From the NCBI GenBank assembly GCA_964023275.1, contig OZ029921.1, positions 32,180,230 to 32,244,229 of the forward strand: a stretch of 64,000 nucleotides of DNA. Direction: 5' to 3'. This document shows positions 1 through 13,206 of the stretch, piece by piece. Positions within the stretch are counted from its first letter, which is position 1. Every line of letters starts with the position of its first letter. The notes beneath the pieces were generated by a model. The model saw only the letters and a program-made list of their open reading frames with translations. It did no database searches and was not told the DNA's origin. This DNA comes from Norana najaformis (Eukaryota > Annelida > Clitellata > Crassiclitellata > Hormogastridae). A program made the position numbers and the translations under genes.

Positions 1-184
1 ACGCGCTATATAAATTGTGTGTGCCGGACACCGGAAGATATCGAGCCAGCAATATGGCGATGGTTAGATGAGAGTGATTGTAATAGCAAGTAAATTTGAG
101 CACTTCGTAGTTTGTGCGTGCATCGTGTTCGTGGAGTCAGTAGATCGAGATTTAAACACTAGTTTTAATGATAACTGATGTATA
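1..184 (+). promoter_or_regulatory. 5' UTR / proximal promoter of the RPRD2-like gene, with short upstream ORFs
   Basis: The first 184 bases lead into the start codon of the RPRD2-like gene. A TATA-like string (ctatataaat, 6-15) and an ETS-type core (accggaag, 30-37) are visible; ETS sites are common in housekeeping promoters. The transcription start is not defined, so the ETS core could be promoter or transcribed leader. Three upstream ATGs are present: a five-codon ORF at 54-71, a five-codon ORF at 168-185 whose TAA shares a base with the main ATG (TAATG), and an overlapping ORF at 178-210. These could lower or tune translation. The window edge cuts off anything further upstream. Confidence 0.5.
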
Positions 185-3100
185 ATGGCAAATGCGGCAA
201 ATGCCATTGACGAGGAATGGGTGGAGAAAAAATTGAAGGGCGCAAACAGTTCGCAAGACAGCGTACAGAGCCTGTCGCTGTGGGCGCTGAATCACAAAAC
301 GCAACACGAAAAGATTGTTGGAATATGGTTTAAAGTATTGAAATCAGGTAATTAACAGTACTAACGAAAGCCTGTTATGATGCGTGCAATGGTGAACATT
401 AGACTTTCGAGATAAAGTTCGGTAGCATGTAGTTTGCTGTTGTGAAGTTGAGATGTAATGATCCACACGAATTTCATTGTACGTGTTGCTATTTGTATAT
501 GTGTTACTGTGATGACCTAACAGTCATTTAATGTATATATACACATTAGTAAACTGTCACTGTGGCCTTGAAACACACAAACTAGTAACTTTTGTGTTAG
601 CTTGATTGTTGTTTCTATGTTGTTTGGATGTTGTGTCTTAAGTGAATGAAATGTGTTTGTACGTATTTAACAAATGACACTGTAATGATATTGCCCTATG
701 ATAAAGCAGTTTAAAATAATTTATATTTAAATAAAAACCTTGTTAGAGCTTTGTCAGTTATTAATTTCACCAAGTTGTGAATATCTAGAGGTTTGCTTGC
801 TGTGTTTATGGATTACCCAACTTATGTGGTTTCTGTGAAATATGTGGCACAAGACTTCGTTTAAAACATCTTTATCTTTGTTCTGTTCTATCTTGAGAAT
901 GAAATATGTTGCACAAGGCTTCATTTAAAACAGTTTTGTCTTTATTCTATCCTGTCTTGAGGACTTTTCATAAGATTCAAGTTTTTCAGCAGTAGTTTTT
1001 TCTGTAATTTAGTTTCTCAAAGATGATAAAAATTTTCTTTTAGCTAAAATAGATCTTCGTTTGACCCTCTTCTACTTATGCAACGAGGTAGTTCAGACCT
1101 GCAAGAGAAAACATGCCATTGTGTTTAAAGATGCATTTAAAGAGGTTCTTAAAGATGCAGCTCTTTTGGTTCGGTAAGAAATATTCTCGTTTTCATTGTG
1201 TTAATGCTGTATTTACAATACTGATAGATAATTGCATCAAGTTACCGCAGTGTACAGTTGTATTTGATAATTGTAATACTGTTTCTGTAATTGGCTTTTG
1301 CTGTTTGCCTTTTAATAGAAATATTTGAGAGGCTGCTTTAATTGAATAAAGAATTATTAAAAGGCATATGTCGAAGTTGCTGTTAAGTAAAAATGTAGCT
1401 GCTTTTAATATTAATATGTGCTCATAATTAATATTCATGCAGATGCTAATGATGGGTGTATACTTTTAATAAAGGTAACATACTTGTTTACTGGCTTTTA
1501 AAAAACTTCTTAATAGAAAAATACTGTATGTGGTTGCTGTTAAAACTGGTATCTTCTTATTATTTATCATACTATTTTTCTTTCAGAGATAATTCAATCC
1601 GACCCAACATTGAGCGAATCTTTAAAATATGGGAAGAACGTCATGTATACAACAAAGAGTTTGTGGATGAACTAATGGCTATTCTGAGTAAGTTATTTAG
1701 AATGTTTACTTACAAAAATAATTAAAACCGGTCATAAAAATATTTGAACAAATAAGCTGCTGGGAAAGTTCGGGACAAATAGTATGAAGAATTTGACTGT
1801 GACTTGGAATCATGTCCAAGATAAATTGCATTAGAATATCAGTGGATTTTGGTTTGGGTGTCTGAGGAGGATTATTGGTTCCTAATGCAAAAAAACTCAA
1901 GGCTGGGGATTGGATTTACAGAAAACTGTGAAAGATTCCAGGGTACCTGAGGAAAAAGGTTTAAATATAGGCCTACCTGAGGGAAAAGATTCAAGAGCTT
2001 TTAATTAGGAGTTACAGCTAACTGTGAAGTAGGATTTAACCCTCTGAGCACCAGCACCACATTTGCTCTGTGAATTGTCATTGAGCAAAAGAACACCAAG
2101 TGTGGAATTGAGGAAATGGTTTGAAGAAAATGCAGTCGGAGGTGTAAAGGAATGATAATAGAGAGGAATTTCTTAGTTAGGAGTTAGCTAAATAGTTATG
2201 ACATGTAGAAATGAAAGGAGACAGCAGTTATGAACATCGATGCTGTTTGAAGTGTGGAACGTAGTAGGGCCAATACTGACCTGGAAGTGATAGGGGTTGA
2301 GAGGTTGTGACAAACTACATGAAACATCAAGGATTGCTGAGGATTGCAAAAAGTGGAAAAGGTGTACCTAGATGATGTCCCATTACCTGTCTGCTACAAT
2401 ACATGCTGTAAAAGGAAGAATATGTTAAGTAATGTTACACATTGTGTGCAGCTGCTATTGTTAGTCAGACCTCCAGCATCTGGGATTGATTTTCCAGATT
2501 GCCATATATAAGTCACAATTTGTAGATCATGTAATCTGTAAGGAAAGATTGTCCTGTTTTCGAATTGTTTACTCTTCATGGGAAGGACACTTAAATTCTG
2601 TGGGTACTGTTGTTATGAATGTAGGCTTATCTTACCTTACCTTACCCTACTGTCAGGAGCTTAGATAAACCTGCAGGATTTGCAAGGTTTTGATGTTGGT
2701 TGTAAATTATGTAGCAGCTGACCTTAGCCATTGCATGTGGTTGTCAGCTTAAAGGGAAGAGTTTATGGGTCCCAATAGGGAAGGGTTAAAGGGTGCCTAA
2801 GGGGAAGGATCCAAGGGTGTTTTAAGGCATAATTATGTAATTCTTTTATTCAAGAAATGACAAATGCAAATATATGCAAGTTATCATTTCAAATTAACTA
2901 TTTCAGAGAAAAATCTAAACTAACTGATCATATCAAGAATGCTTTAAGTTTGGAAATAGTGTGTTAGAAAGAAATCCAGCCCATTCAGTGCATAAATAAG
3001 ATGGTTTCATATGAACAAGACACATTTTAATAAGATAGATGTTAACAAATGTATTACTTACTTACTTTCATATAATTGCTATTTTGCAGAACAAGTGGTA

Positions 3101-6100
3101 GAATGTGAAGAGTTTAAACACGCTTGAGTGGAAGAATTTAATTGTATCTAAAGGGAAGTTTTGAAGAGTGCTTAAGGATTAAGGTTTAACATACAGTGTG
3201 TGATTTTAGAAGTATGTTTTAAATATTTGTTCTTGTCTTGGTGGTTACAGATAACACAAAAGTGAAGTCTACAATGAGCACAAAACTGTTGGCCGAATTC
3301 AAGGTACGCATGCATGAGGACATCCCGTGTTAATTAACACAAGATTCCTAATTCTTATTCTTATTACAGGTGTTTTCATCTTATTTCGTGTGGTCTCAAA
3401 GTTTGTGTTCTAGCTGGCGAAAATATACCCTGCAAACAATACCTGATATGTGTGTGTATCAGTTTACCTCTACTTCTTTGTCAGGAGGTGTCTGTGTATC
3501 TGTTCATGTACACCTGAACTACCACCTTGTATCATGTGTCATTATTATGCAAATTCTACCTATGTTTCGCTGTGTGTGTATGTGGATCTTCATGCCTGTG
3601 GTGATGGGCTGAAGTTTGTGAGCCTCTTGGCCTCTGCAGAGATAAGGGTATATGAAAATGTGGAAATAAACTTCTGAGCTTTTTGTCTTTAGCCTGAAGA
3701 ACTGATGAAGCAGATTAAACGAGTGGCAGAAAAAGAGGAACATGTCGAGGCAAAACGACTCCAGCTGCCAGAACAGCAGTGGGACTTGTTGGATGTTGAG
3801 TCATTTAAGCAGCAGTTAAAGGGTAATAATTATCGTTAAGAGTTAGTTAAAATTAACACAAAAATTTATTGTAGTATTACAAAGAGTAATGTATTAGTGT
3901 AATTTGTTGTTGCAGTGCCGTTTATGTATATATAATGGTGTTGTGTTGTATGAGGTTATTTCCTAATGCTGAGTAAATTTGTGATCCATGTCACCAGCCA
4001 CTTTATGTCAGAATTAATGTTATAATGAAGCATGTTATAAGCGGGCTTCAGGCAGCCTTAATGTTAAATGATGTATTTTACACAAATGACGATTGATTAG
4101 TGACGAATGAGTGATTTTAAGCAATATTCAAACAGTAATCTTGCCAGTGGAAAGGTGCTAGAAACCTGTAGCTATTGAGTTCTTAACTTGTGTGCTTCAG
4201 TGTATATCTTATTACAGTAGATCCGGTAAGCTGTGCAGATCAGTTGTAAACTTCAGTGCATGTACAGTAATTATGAGAACTTTAGAATATGAGATAATGT
4301 AGCTTAACAGAGTTCTCATAATTAAGACTGTGTTAAAACATTAATTTGACATGAAATAATTTTGCTGTTTATCTCAGAATTTGACTGTTAATGTGAATAA
4401 CAGATCGACATGAATGTGGTCAGTACGTCGATCAGGTGAACGAAAGTCGAGTGCAGTTGGAAAGCTATGTTATGGATCTCCAGAATGAAATTCAGGACAG
4501 AACCATTCTCATTCAGTTGCTGGAAGAAAGTGAATTGTTCTACGATGTTCAGAACAGTGAAGCTAACATTGTTGCCACGGTATGTAAACATGATGAAGGT
4601 ATCATTGCAAGAACACTGAAGGTAATTTTATTAATAACAGTGAAAGAATATACATCTTACATATATTCATGCAAATATTGAAGTTAAGAATTCAAGAATG
4701 AACAGTGAAAATAATGAAGTATTTTTTGTGTGCTGCCACAAGCCAACAAGGCATCAGGATGACACTAAACAGTTGTGTGTCAAGGTCTTTAAGCAATGAC
4801 CTTCTCAGGGAAGGGTCAAACCTACACACTTTGCATTACGAGACAAGAGCTTGGACATTTTGCCACAGGGTGAGGTTCTTAACAGGTGCTACATAAATAG
4901 CCATATACATGTCATGTCTATCAATATATATATGCTGAGAATGTTCGATGTGTATAGGGTTTATTTGTAAATGAAATATATTAACTTCGAATGTACATAG
5001 TATATGACAATGATATAAAAGAGTTTTGCGTATGAAATGGGTATATATCAGAACAACGCCTGATATACTGTAACTGGCATATACATGTATTGTGATAAAA
5101 TGGTTTAAGTATGAAAAACTGGATGTGTCCAAATGTCTTGCTTCTAACAGGCATATAAGAATTTTGGTTCAAGGGTCAACACATTACATAAAAAGCTGTA
5201 CGAATCCAGAAGGCCGGTAAAGTCGTCGTCTCCTCGGATTTTTCCTAATTCTGGCTCTGCAGCTTTAAAGAGTAAGAACAGCCAATTAAAAAAGAGACAG
5301 CCAGACCCCTGGGCAACACCTACAGAGGACGAATTTGATGGTAATTCTATTTTTGATGGTTTGCTGTTCTTTATAATTGTCTTTATTCACTATAATTCTG
5401 TAGATTCTCATGGAATAATAGTTATCTACTATGAAGACTTCAGTAGCATTATCATGCTGCAAAAGGTAGCAATCTGTGCTTGTTTCAGAGTGAAACAGCA
5501 ATCCATATTCATAATTGTTTTGGCAAGATGGAGGAGGCAAGACAGAGCAGAAGGCAGGCAGGATATGACATTAGGAACCAACCTATTTCATGGAAAAAGT
5601 GTGAATTATCTTAAAATTTCTTGGACTCCTGAAAGTCATTTGGCTTCTCTTAAAAAGCTCAAGATCCTATAATTCCCTTAAATCCCTAAAATTGCATCTA
5701 AGATTGGCCTTTTAATGCACATTATGTTTACAGTCTGTTTACCAGTCCAGTAAATGGTACCTTTTAAATGTGATAAATAGGTATTATGGTGTTGCTTATT
5801 TTTCATCTGAAGATGGCAGCTGTGAAGGAGCTGTGGCCAACGATTCAAATCAGAATTTTGATTCAAGTGACTCCTCGTCTGAAGTCAGCGATAGAAAACC
5901 AGAAGCAGGTATGGCTGCTCACAGATTAGCACAGTCCACAGTTAGCAACTCTGACAACTGTAGGGTAACGGTTTTATCGGACATGTATTATTATCAGAGG
6001 TTGTCTCCATTGCAGGTTGTAATCTTGTTGTCATCAGTGTGATTTTCAGATTATCATTTCTGTTATTAGCATGATAGTTACTGTGTCTGAAGTTTGTATG

Positions 6101-9100
6101 ATTCTCATTTTATACTTTGTGTTTCATTTTGGTTCAAAGTTAAATTTTAACTTTACTGATATCTGAGCCTTTTTCTGTGTTTCTGGAATTTGCTCCTAGT
6201 ACGGTGGAAACAAACTAAAATGTTGTTAGTTTCAGCACTGGGTGGGATTTGAACCTGGCTTTTACAAGGATATTTGCTGTCTTGCTTCATTCTTATTTTG
6301 TAACTTCTGCTTGTTCAAGGTGCTCAGAGGAATTCCAGAGAAGACCAGATATCCCCAGAATTTTCAACTGATTCTGTGTCTGGAGATGCATTAAGTGGTA
6401 AGCAAGCACTTCAGTGTGAAGTGTGGATGCCTTTGAAGTCTGTCAGGCATGGAGTTTTGGCATAAATGGCAAAAGTGGTTGATTTATATAAATTTGGTCA
6501 ATTTGTAACAAATTTTTCTTTGGGAATAATCTCTTACTACACCTGTTCTGCTTAAGACAACTCAGAGTAAATTTTCAACTTGTTATAAATTGCACCATTT
6601 TGATCAGCCATGTACAGTAATCTAAAAACATTTACTGCACACCAGTAATAATCAGGAAGAGTTCCATTGCAGTTTGGGAGGTTGAAAAAACATATCCTGT
6701 TGTTTGATTTCTGTCTTCACGTTTGTGCTTCAGTCACGACTTTGTTCAGACCCCCATGACCACACCTGCGGAATTTCTGTAAAGACGTGGAGACAAGTGT
6801 GACATATATTGCCTTTGCCTTTCTTATCAGCTGGTGCTTGCTGCTCTGACTTGGCAGCTGTAGATTATTACTAGAGGCTTCATAAAGTGAATCGTTTCAT
6901 TTGCAGAGTATTTTGGCAGAGTTGATGTCTAGCTGTTAGCTTTGCGTGTCCAAACAGGGGCTCTGGCTCTGAAAAATGCAATAGAAAGCTTTATGACTTC
7001 TATCTTATTTTAAATCTTCATGGCCAAGATTTGAATCCAGGTTTTTTAGACCTGCATCAAGGGACTTTTCTGCTCAAACTCTGTTTTTGTTTCTTGTTTG
7101 TTTCATTGAACTGCTTTAACTGAAATCTTTTACATAATTTAGTTTTACCCCCAGCTTCTGTTAGCATACATTCTAAAGTCAGTTTCAGCTTCTGGCTAAA
7201 TTTTGTATTTGGAAATTTCTAAGATACCTTGTTTGTAGTTTACTTTTTAACTGTGTATCACATAGTTTGAATATGGTTAAGAAGAGATTTAGTAGAAAGT
7301 TTGTTTCTCTCCTTCCTCTCCATCCATTTCTTCCATCTGCCCTGTGTGCAGTAGCAGTGTAGAATCACTTAGATCTGATAAAACTTGTTAAATGTACTGC
7401 AAGTGTGTTATTTTCTTTCAGGGTTGGCGTCTCTAATGCCAAACCTGTTCACAGGTGCAGCTACGTTTCTGCCTTCACTGGCATCTCATAGATCACAGCC
7501 TCCTTCCGCGGACATTCATAGTTTCGGACTTGGAGCCATTGCAAACAGCATGCCATCTGTGGTTGATGAGGATGCTGGTGGAGCGACACCTGTGCAAGAT
7601 GAGGAACCAAATGATGACGTGCATGGGCGGCCTATGGAGTTTCTCAAGCAGATGATTCTCGATTCTACTAAGTCCTCTGCTCGAAGGCCGTCAACAGGCT
7701 CAGATCACTCACATCCTTACTCCTGTGGACTCGTAGTTGAAATGGCAAATAGTACGGCATCAATATCATCAGCAACATCATGGCCAGGATATGTCCCAAA
7801 CTTTAGTCAGTCAGAAAGTCATCTTGGGGAGGGAGTTGTGTATGAAGGTTATGATGAAAGCTACGAAGTGGTGTATCCATCTTCCGGCATCAGCCAAGAG
7901 TTGTCTGCTGGCATGTATGCCCCAGAATCAGTACAGACATATGAAGTGTACACACCTGCATATGGCGACCAAACAGATGCACCACAGGCATATGTGGTGG
8001 AGACAGTCCCAGGGGAAGGATATCCATGTGCTGGAGAGGGTTATGACATTGAAGCTTACCCACCTACTGAGCCAGAATATCAGGGATCTTATCAGGAACA
8101 GCTGATGTCAACAGTCGTTGACGAGAGTTACAGCGACGTTGGAGAGGTATACTCCGTTGCAGCTGGTGATGGCTATCAGTCGCAGCACATCTCAGGATCA
8201 TATTTTGGAGTTCTCGAACATGTGCCAGGGGTTCCCCCACAGCCACCACCCATTATGTATCACACTGTGCCGAGGTTCACCCAGCCACCGCCAACCTTCA
8301 GCCACCCTCCACCATCTTTAGCACCATCTCCTTCTTTCTCACAACCTTTGCCCACTTTAACCCAGCCCACCTTGACCTTCATTGCGCCGTCTTCATTTGC
8401 GGGACCTCCGCCATCACTCACCCAGCCACCACCGCCTCTGTTTAACCTTCCTCAGAATTCAGCGCTGCCCGCTATGATTCCACACTCATTTGTCGAGCCT
8501 CCACCTCCAAGTCCATATAGACTGCTGTCTCCAGCTTCCACAAAGACAACAATTGGAATTCAGTCACCTGGAGTGTTGGTTGCAGCTCCGCTGGAGAACA
8601 CCTCCTCAGTTCATGTGTCAAGTTCACCATACATACAGCAAACTGCAGTAAAGCCTTGGACAAAAAATCCATACAACCAGTTCAAAAATGATCTTGGTGG
8701 CAGAGGGTTGACAGTGGTAAGGGACACGGGGCGCTTTGATAACCTCTCTGGGTCATCCTCAGATTCGTACAGAATTGGCAGAGGTCAACCGAAAAGCAGA
8801 CGAACGAATCTTACGTATCTGACAGAGGGTCAGGTGAATGAGGACAGAAATGGAAAGGCAGGGTTCGAAGATCACATGGCTATTTCATCGATATCCACGG
8901 AGGAGAAGCCGCGTTATCCCTCGGCTGCTCTGAGGTCCATGTCCCTACCTTGTGACTCTTTCTCTTTGAAATCTCTACCCAGTGATAAGGATGACAGTCA
9001 GCAGCCGTCTGCCTCACCAAGGTCTGCCGACATCAGCGATGCACTGTTAAAGAGTCAAACTTTTGAGTCTTTATCGGACACTTTGCCAGCACGGACCAAC

Positions 9101-9490
9101 AGCATGGACAGAGATTTCAGAGGTTATGACAAAGATGCAATGGAAATATCTGAGGTCACTAAAGGTGATTCTGACAACTTTGAACAGTGCACTAATGACA
9201 GCCATACCAATTCAGGCCAGCTCAAACAAAATGCAATTCATGCTTTTTCTCCGACTAGTTCAACCGCTTGCAACATTCCAAGCCTTGGAATACCATCAAG
9301 TCCAAGAACCTTGGTTTCAAGGGGCGCAACTTCACGGTTCCCCATTGGAAATTGTCGCCCCGAATTGAGCTCAGTGCCTGCTTTGAGTTCCTTCCGGTTC
9401 AGACACGATGGTGCACGAAGATTTCCAAGGAAACCAAATTTCTTTGCACATCGTCTGCATTTTCAGAGAAACTTCCCTGACAGCTATTGA
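185..9490 (+). CDS. RPRD2: RPRD2-like protein: Pol II CTD-interacting domain, coiled coil, long disordered tail
   Basis: Exons: 185-347, 1044-1173, 1587-1687, 3251-3303, 3693-3822, 4404-4579, 5151-5340, 5813-5908, 6320-6397, 7422-9490. All junctions are GT-AG, the phases agree, and the product is 1061 residues (human RPRD2 is longer, about 1460). Residues about 1-135 form a CTD-interacting domain: LRLTLFYLCNEVVQTCKRK and ERIFKIWEERHVY match the RPRD family. About 150-270 is helical or coiled coil and ends in VATAYKNFGSRVN, which is closer to RPRD2 than to RPRD1A/B. The huge last exon (from residue 373) is low-complexity: an acidic Tyr-rich stretch at about 505-630, then a Pro-rich stretch at about 640-735, ending in an Arg/Phe-rich tail. 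RPRD proteins bind the phosphorylated CTD of RNA polymerase II in the nucleus and help control its dephosphorylation. Start chosen at ATG 185, directly ahead of the CID. Confidence 0.93.
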
Positions 9491-10412
9491 CTTTTGTTGG
9501 CTTTATGTAGGTTTTGCTATTTTCAACATCTTGGAAAACTGTATCAAGTTTTTCCGCCATTGCTACAGTCGCACCACACAAAATTTGAAGCTGACTGTGA
9601 TTGCTACGCATTGCAAAGCATGCAGGACCATAAATTTATTGCGTTCTGTATAATTTAGAAGATTGCAGTACATAATTAACAAAGTTACATTAAGTTACAT
9701 TGTGTGGCTGTAAGAATAACGATGAGAGACCGCTTACTTGACAGTTGTGGTTACTGTTTCTGCAAAACAGGATTTTGTGGCAATGGTAATTATTTGTTTG
9801 GTAGTGTTAAGAAGTTTACTTGGTTGCAGCTGTGTAAAGAAGGCTGTGCATTACCAGATTTCCTGTTATTTTCTTTGTTATTGTTTTTGTTAATGCACTC
9901 CTGTTGAAATGCCATCAAACCCTGGCAGCGCACATGAAGAAGTAGAAAATTGCAAAGTGGTTATTGAAGTTTTTACAGTAGTTCATGAGGTGATGGATCT
10001 GTTGCAATTGAGTCTTGTTGGCTTGAACCTTGGTCTTCATCATTCTTTTATCTGCTTCTGCCAGTGAAACATAATTCAGTGGTGCAGATGCTTAGTTAAA
10101 AGTATAGTGAAGTAGGTGTAGTGAATCTTGTGTGTGAAATTGTGTGAGTGAATTCGAGTGGTGTGCATCTTACAGTATAAGCTTCATGTCTGCCCGGCAC
10201 ACTGAACAAGGTGGTAAAATTCTTTTTGGTTGACCTCCACACAGACTGTCATTCATTTGTTTTGGCCTGCTTTTGTGTTTTTTCCCATGGCCCTGTGCTG
10301 ACTTGTGCCTTTCAATTATGTACCTCAGGTAAGCCGACTGATCGGATTTTATTCAGATGGTTGGTAGTCAGTAGCCAGCATTCACATAAATTTAAGAAAA
10401 CTTTAAAATAAA
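9491..10412 (+). other. 3' UTR of the RPRD2-like gene with candidate poly(A) signals
   Basis: The DNA after the TGA at 9488-9490 is non-coding and AT-rich. The first convincing AATAAA is at 10407-10412, with a second at 10625-10630. I infer a 3' UTR of roughly 0.9-1.1 kb. No other gene is visible up to the SINE near 11.06 kb. Confidence 0.45.
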
Positions 10413-11061
10413 CAGTGTACAAGCATGAGTAGAGATGAATGAGCAAAGCTAATTGTATGACAAGCCAAATAGGTGTCTCAACTTTGAAGGCAGAATCTAC
10501 CTCAATCTCTGAAGTTTGCAAAATTTATTTTTGTTATCATAACTACTGCACCTGAACAGAGAATGTGAAATTATTCTTGACTATTCAAATGTCTGATCGT
10601 GATGTTTCATAAACTTTCATCACAAATAAATGTGAAATTTTGATCAGCATTTTCCAAGATGAGGCAGAATGCAGCACGCAGTATATGGCCCTTGGTCTTT
10701 TGTAACATTTTAGAGTTACAAGTGTATAGAATTTAAAATGTGGAATGCTCATAAAGGCCCTTGACATAGTTTTGGATTTAGTCTAAACCTAGGCCATCTG
10801 ATAGAAGCACTGGTTGTTGAGATTGACAAGTTGTGATTATTAAGTAATTGCTTAAGGTTACAAGTACTTTATGAGGCTTACTCTGGAATGTTACACTGTT
10901 CAACAAACTGGTATTGGGTGCAGGATATTATGGTCAAAACCAGTTAAAGGAAACATATTTTCTTTCTTCTGTTGTACAGTTTTGGTTGGTTTTGTGGACC
11001 ACAGCATCCTCAAAGATCATTTTTTATGTCGAACCCAAAAGTGCCACTCTTGTTACATAGA

Positions 11062-11190
11062 GTACATGTTTAAATGTAAATGTACACGTTTTTATAGCGA
11101 CTATATGGTCTCGACCCAGCTCATTTTTCAATGAATTAATCGAGTGAGTTCCTACACCACCTCTGCCCGTTTGAATGGGCGGCTCGTCCC
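11062..11190 (-). repeat. SINE family A, 5'-truncated copy
   Basis: Read on the minus strand, this matches the 3' half of the element at 41060-41322. It shares the stretch around CCCATTCAAACGGGC, the motif GGTCGAGACCATATAGTCGC and the terminal ACATTT-type tail. The tRNA-like head is missing, as expected from 5' truncation during reverse transcription. Confidence 0.7.
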
Positions 11191-12857
11191 GAGAATGGAC
11201 CGCTGCCTGTTACTGAGCGATAATACATGTATTAGCGTGGTAGCGCATTCAGTTGGTCTTTTCACAGAGACTGAATAGATACCAACAGTGAACTCTGCAT
11301 TTACTCTTCTATATAGATCATTCTTATGTTGCATGACCGTGTAATTTTAGAAATGTCACATCTACTTTCAGGGATCCTTGGATTTTGCGTTTCAGCTGTA
11401 AGGTATGTATATTTGCAGGCGCAAATCTTTCTGCGGTATTACTTTAGTTTAAGCCGTTTCATTAATTTGGAACATATGCACGGTTGCACCAAGGATTTTA
11501 TTTGTCTAATTAAAGCGTTATATAAATATGGCGCGTGGTGCTTCGTGATTGGACCCGTGGATTGGACCGCATGTTAGATAAGTATGGACGCCCTCAGAGC
11601 TTTGTTCCAGGCAACGAGGTAATAGAAGAGCGGGTTCCAGGCCCTGTTTAGTCAACAGTGTGCAAGCGTGAGTTAAGCAGCGCAAGCTGCATAGTCTTGG
11701 TTGTCACTAGATGTAACATACTTGGGTATTGAAGCTACGCGCACTGCTTATGTTGACGGATAACCGTCGGCGGCGTAGAAGCCCAGGGAGAGCTGTTTAT
11801 TACCAGCGTGTATGTTTTGTTGTGGTGGCAAATAGGATATTTTTATTAAGTCTGTTTTCTACCTCGTCATCGTAGCAGTAGGCATATTTTGTCGTGCTGT
11901 TTGATAGAAAACTAATATAATCGATTTCATCGATATTCATCGTCCATTTTTCTAATACTGTAATATGTAAACATTACACATCGTTCCACGATTTTTTTGC
12001 GCACGCTTTTGTTTCCTCGACCTGCGTTCCTTTAGCCGAACCTACGCCGTTCCAACTTCGAGTGCAGCTTCGGAATCATGATCATGGGTTCTAAGGCCAG
12101 ACTTTAGGCTGCGAAGTGTGCATATCAAGGCTGCAGGAAGGTGTTTTTAAGCTTTAGGTTTTTAAAATATGGCAGTCGGAACATAACTTCGCGGGGGGGG
12201 GGGTAACTCCACAAGAGTCCTACGCCCAGAGCCATCCTATATCACTGCCACGTCTACGCTGTACGTAAAATGGCCGTTCCGTACCATCTCTCCTCATATT
12301 GTCTGTTCTCTCAAAGGAAGGGTCAGGCTTAGCTGCTACTTGAAGGGAGGCAAAACTGTAAAGCTCTGTCTCGGGATCCGACTCTGCCTCTTCCGCGGTC
12401 GCCGGATGGGCAACGCCTGAGGTTGGCCTTTTCTCAGAAAAGGGTTGTCTTTTACCGGCAACAGTCGTTCCCTTTCGTGTGCCTTCCTTAGCCTACTACG
12501 GGCTATCGCTACACTGCCGTTCTACATCTCGTCGCAGTTGAACTACCTCCATTAATCTGAGACATCGGTTGTTCTCTTAGTCCCCTGGGACAGGGAGGTC
12601 GTATGACAAGCCTCTGTATCTATTTCCCTAGGCATTTGCATATTGGGCAGCGCGCCTTCCCATCATCGCCCGTCTCTCGCTCCATTTTGTGTGGAAACCT
12701 TTCCGCTTCACGCTCGTTTGTTTGTCATACACCATAGCTTACGAATTAGATCCTCATACCTGAACGCTGTGTTGGCAATTCTCGACCAACACAGTTAATA
12801 AATTCTGCTTCGAAAGATAGGATAGGCCTATCCTAATGGAATGCTGACAGTGAAGTT
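11191..12857. other. Intergenic DNA, no gene recognised
   Basis: No open frame of coding character and no recognisable protein similarity. The stretch is less AT-rich than the introns. It has a run of G at about 12191-12202 and one copy of the palindromic octamer TAGGCCTA (12823-12830). It may be an unrecognised decayed transposon. Confidence 0.4.
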
Positions 12858-12923
12858 TCTCTCTGTCTCTCTGTCTCTGTCTCTGTCTCTGTCTCTGTCT
12901 CTGTCTCTCTGTCTCTCTGTCTC

Positions 12924-13012
<89 letters not shown>
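12858..13012. repeat. (CT)n / (CTGT)n compound microsatellite
   Basis: About 155 bases of CT repeats interrupted by CTGT units in the first half and nearly pure in the second. It yields long Arg-Glu or Ser-Leu reading frames on the two strands that are not genes. Confidence 0.97.
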
Positions 13013-13015
<3 letters not shown>

Positions 13016-13206
13016 ATATGCACATTACCTTCGTCCCGACCTGCGCACGAGGGGACCGGACCACACTTCAGTCACTTGCGTCGTGTGCCGTGTGTTGTGA
13101 CAAGCATACATCGAGTGGATTTCAACCGGGTCGCCTCCTATTCTACCTGGGTACCCCATCCGAACTCTCTGACATATCGGTTATTCTCTTGGTCTGATTT
13201 AATATC

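Noticed and set aside
6236-6290. B-box-like GGTTCAAATCC on the minus strand in an RPRD2 intron
   Set aside because: Only the B box is visible, with no clear A box or repeat body; too weak to call. A similar case lies at about 7020-7050.
12754-13197. Long Arg-Glu and Ser-Leu reading frames on the two strands
   Set aside because: Direct translation of the (CT)n microsatellite; no protein evidence. The same holds for 16440-16779.
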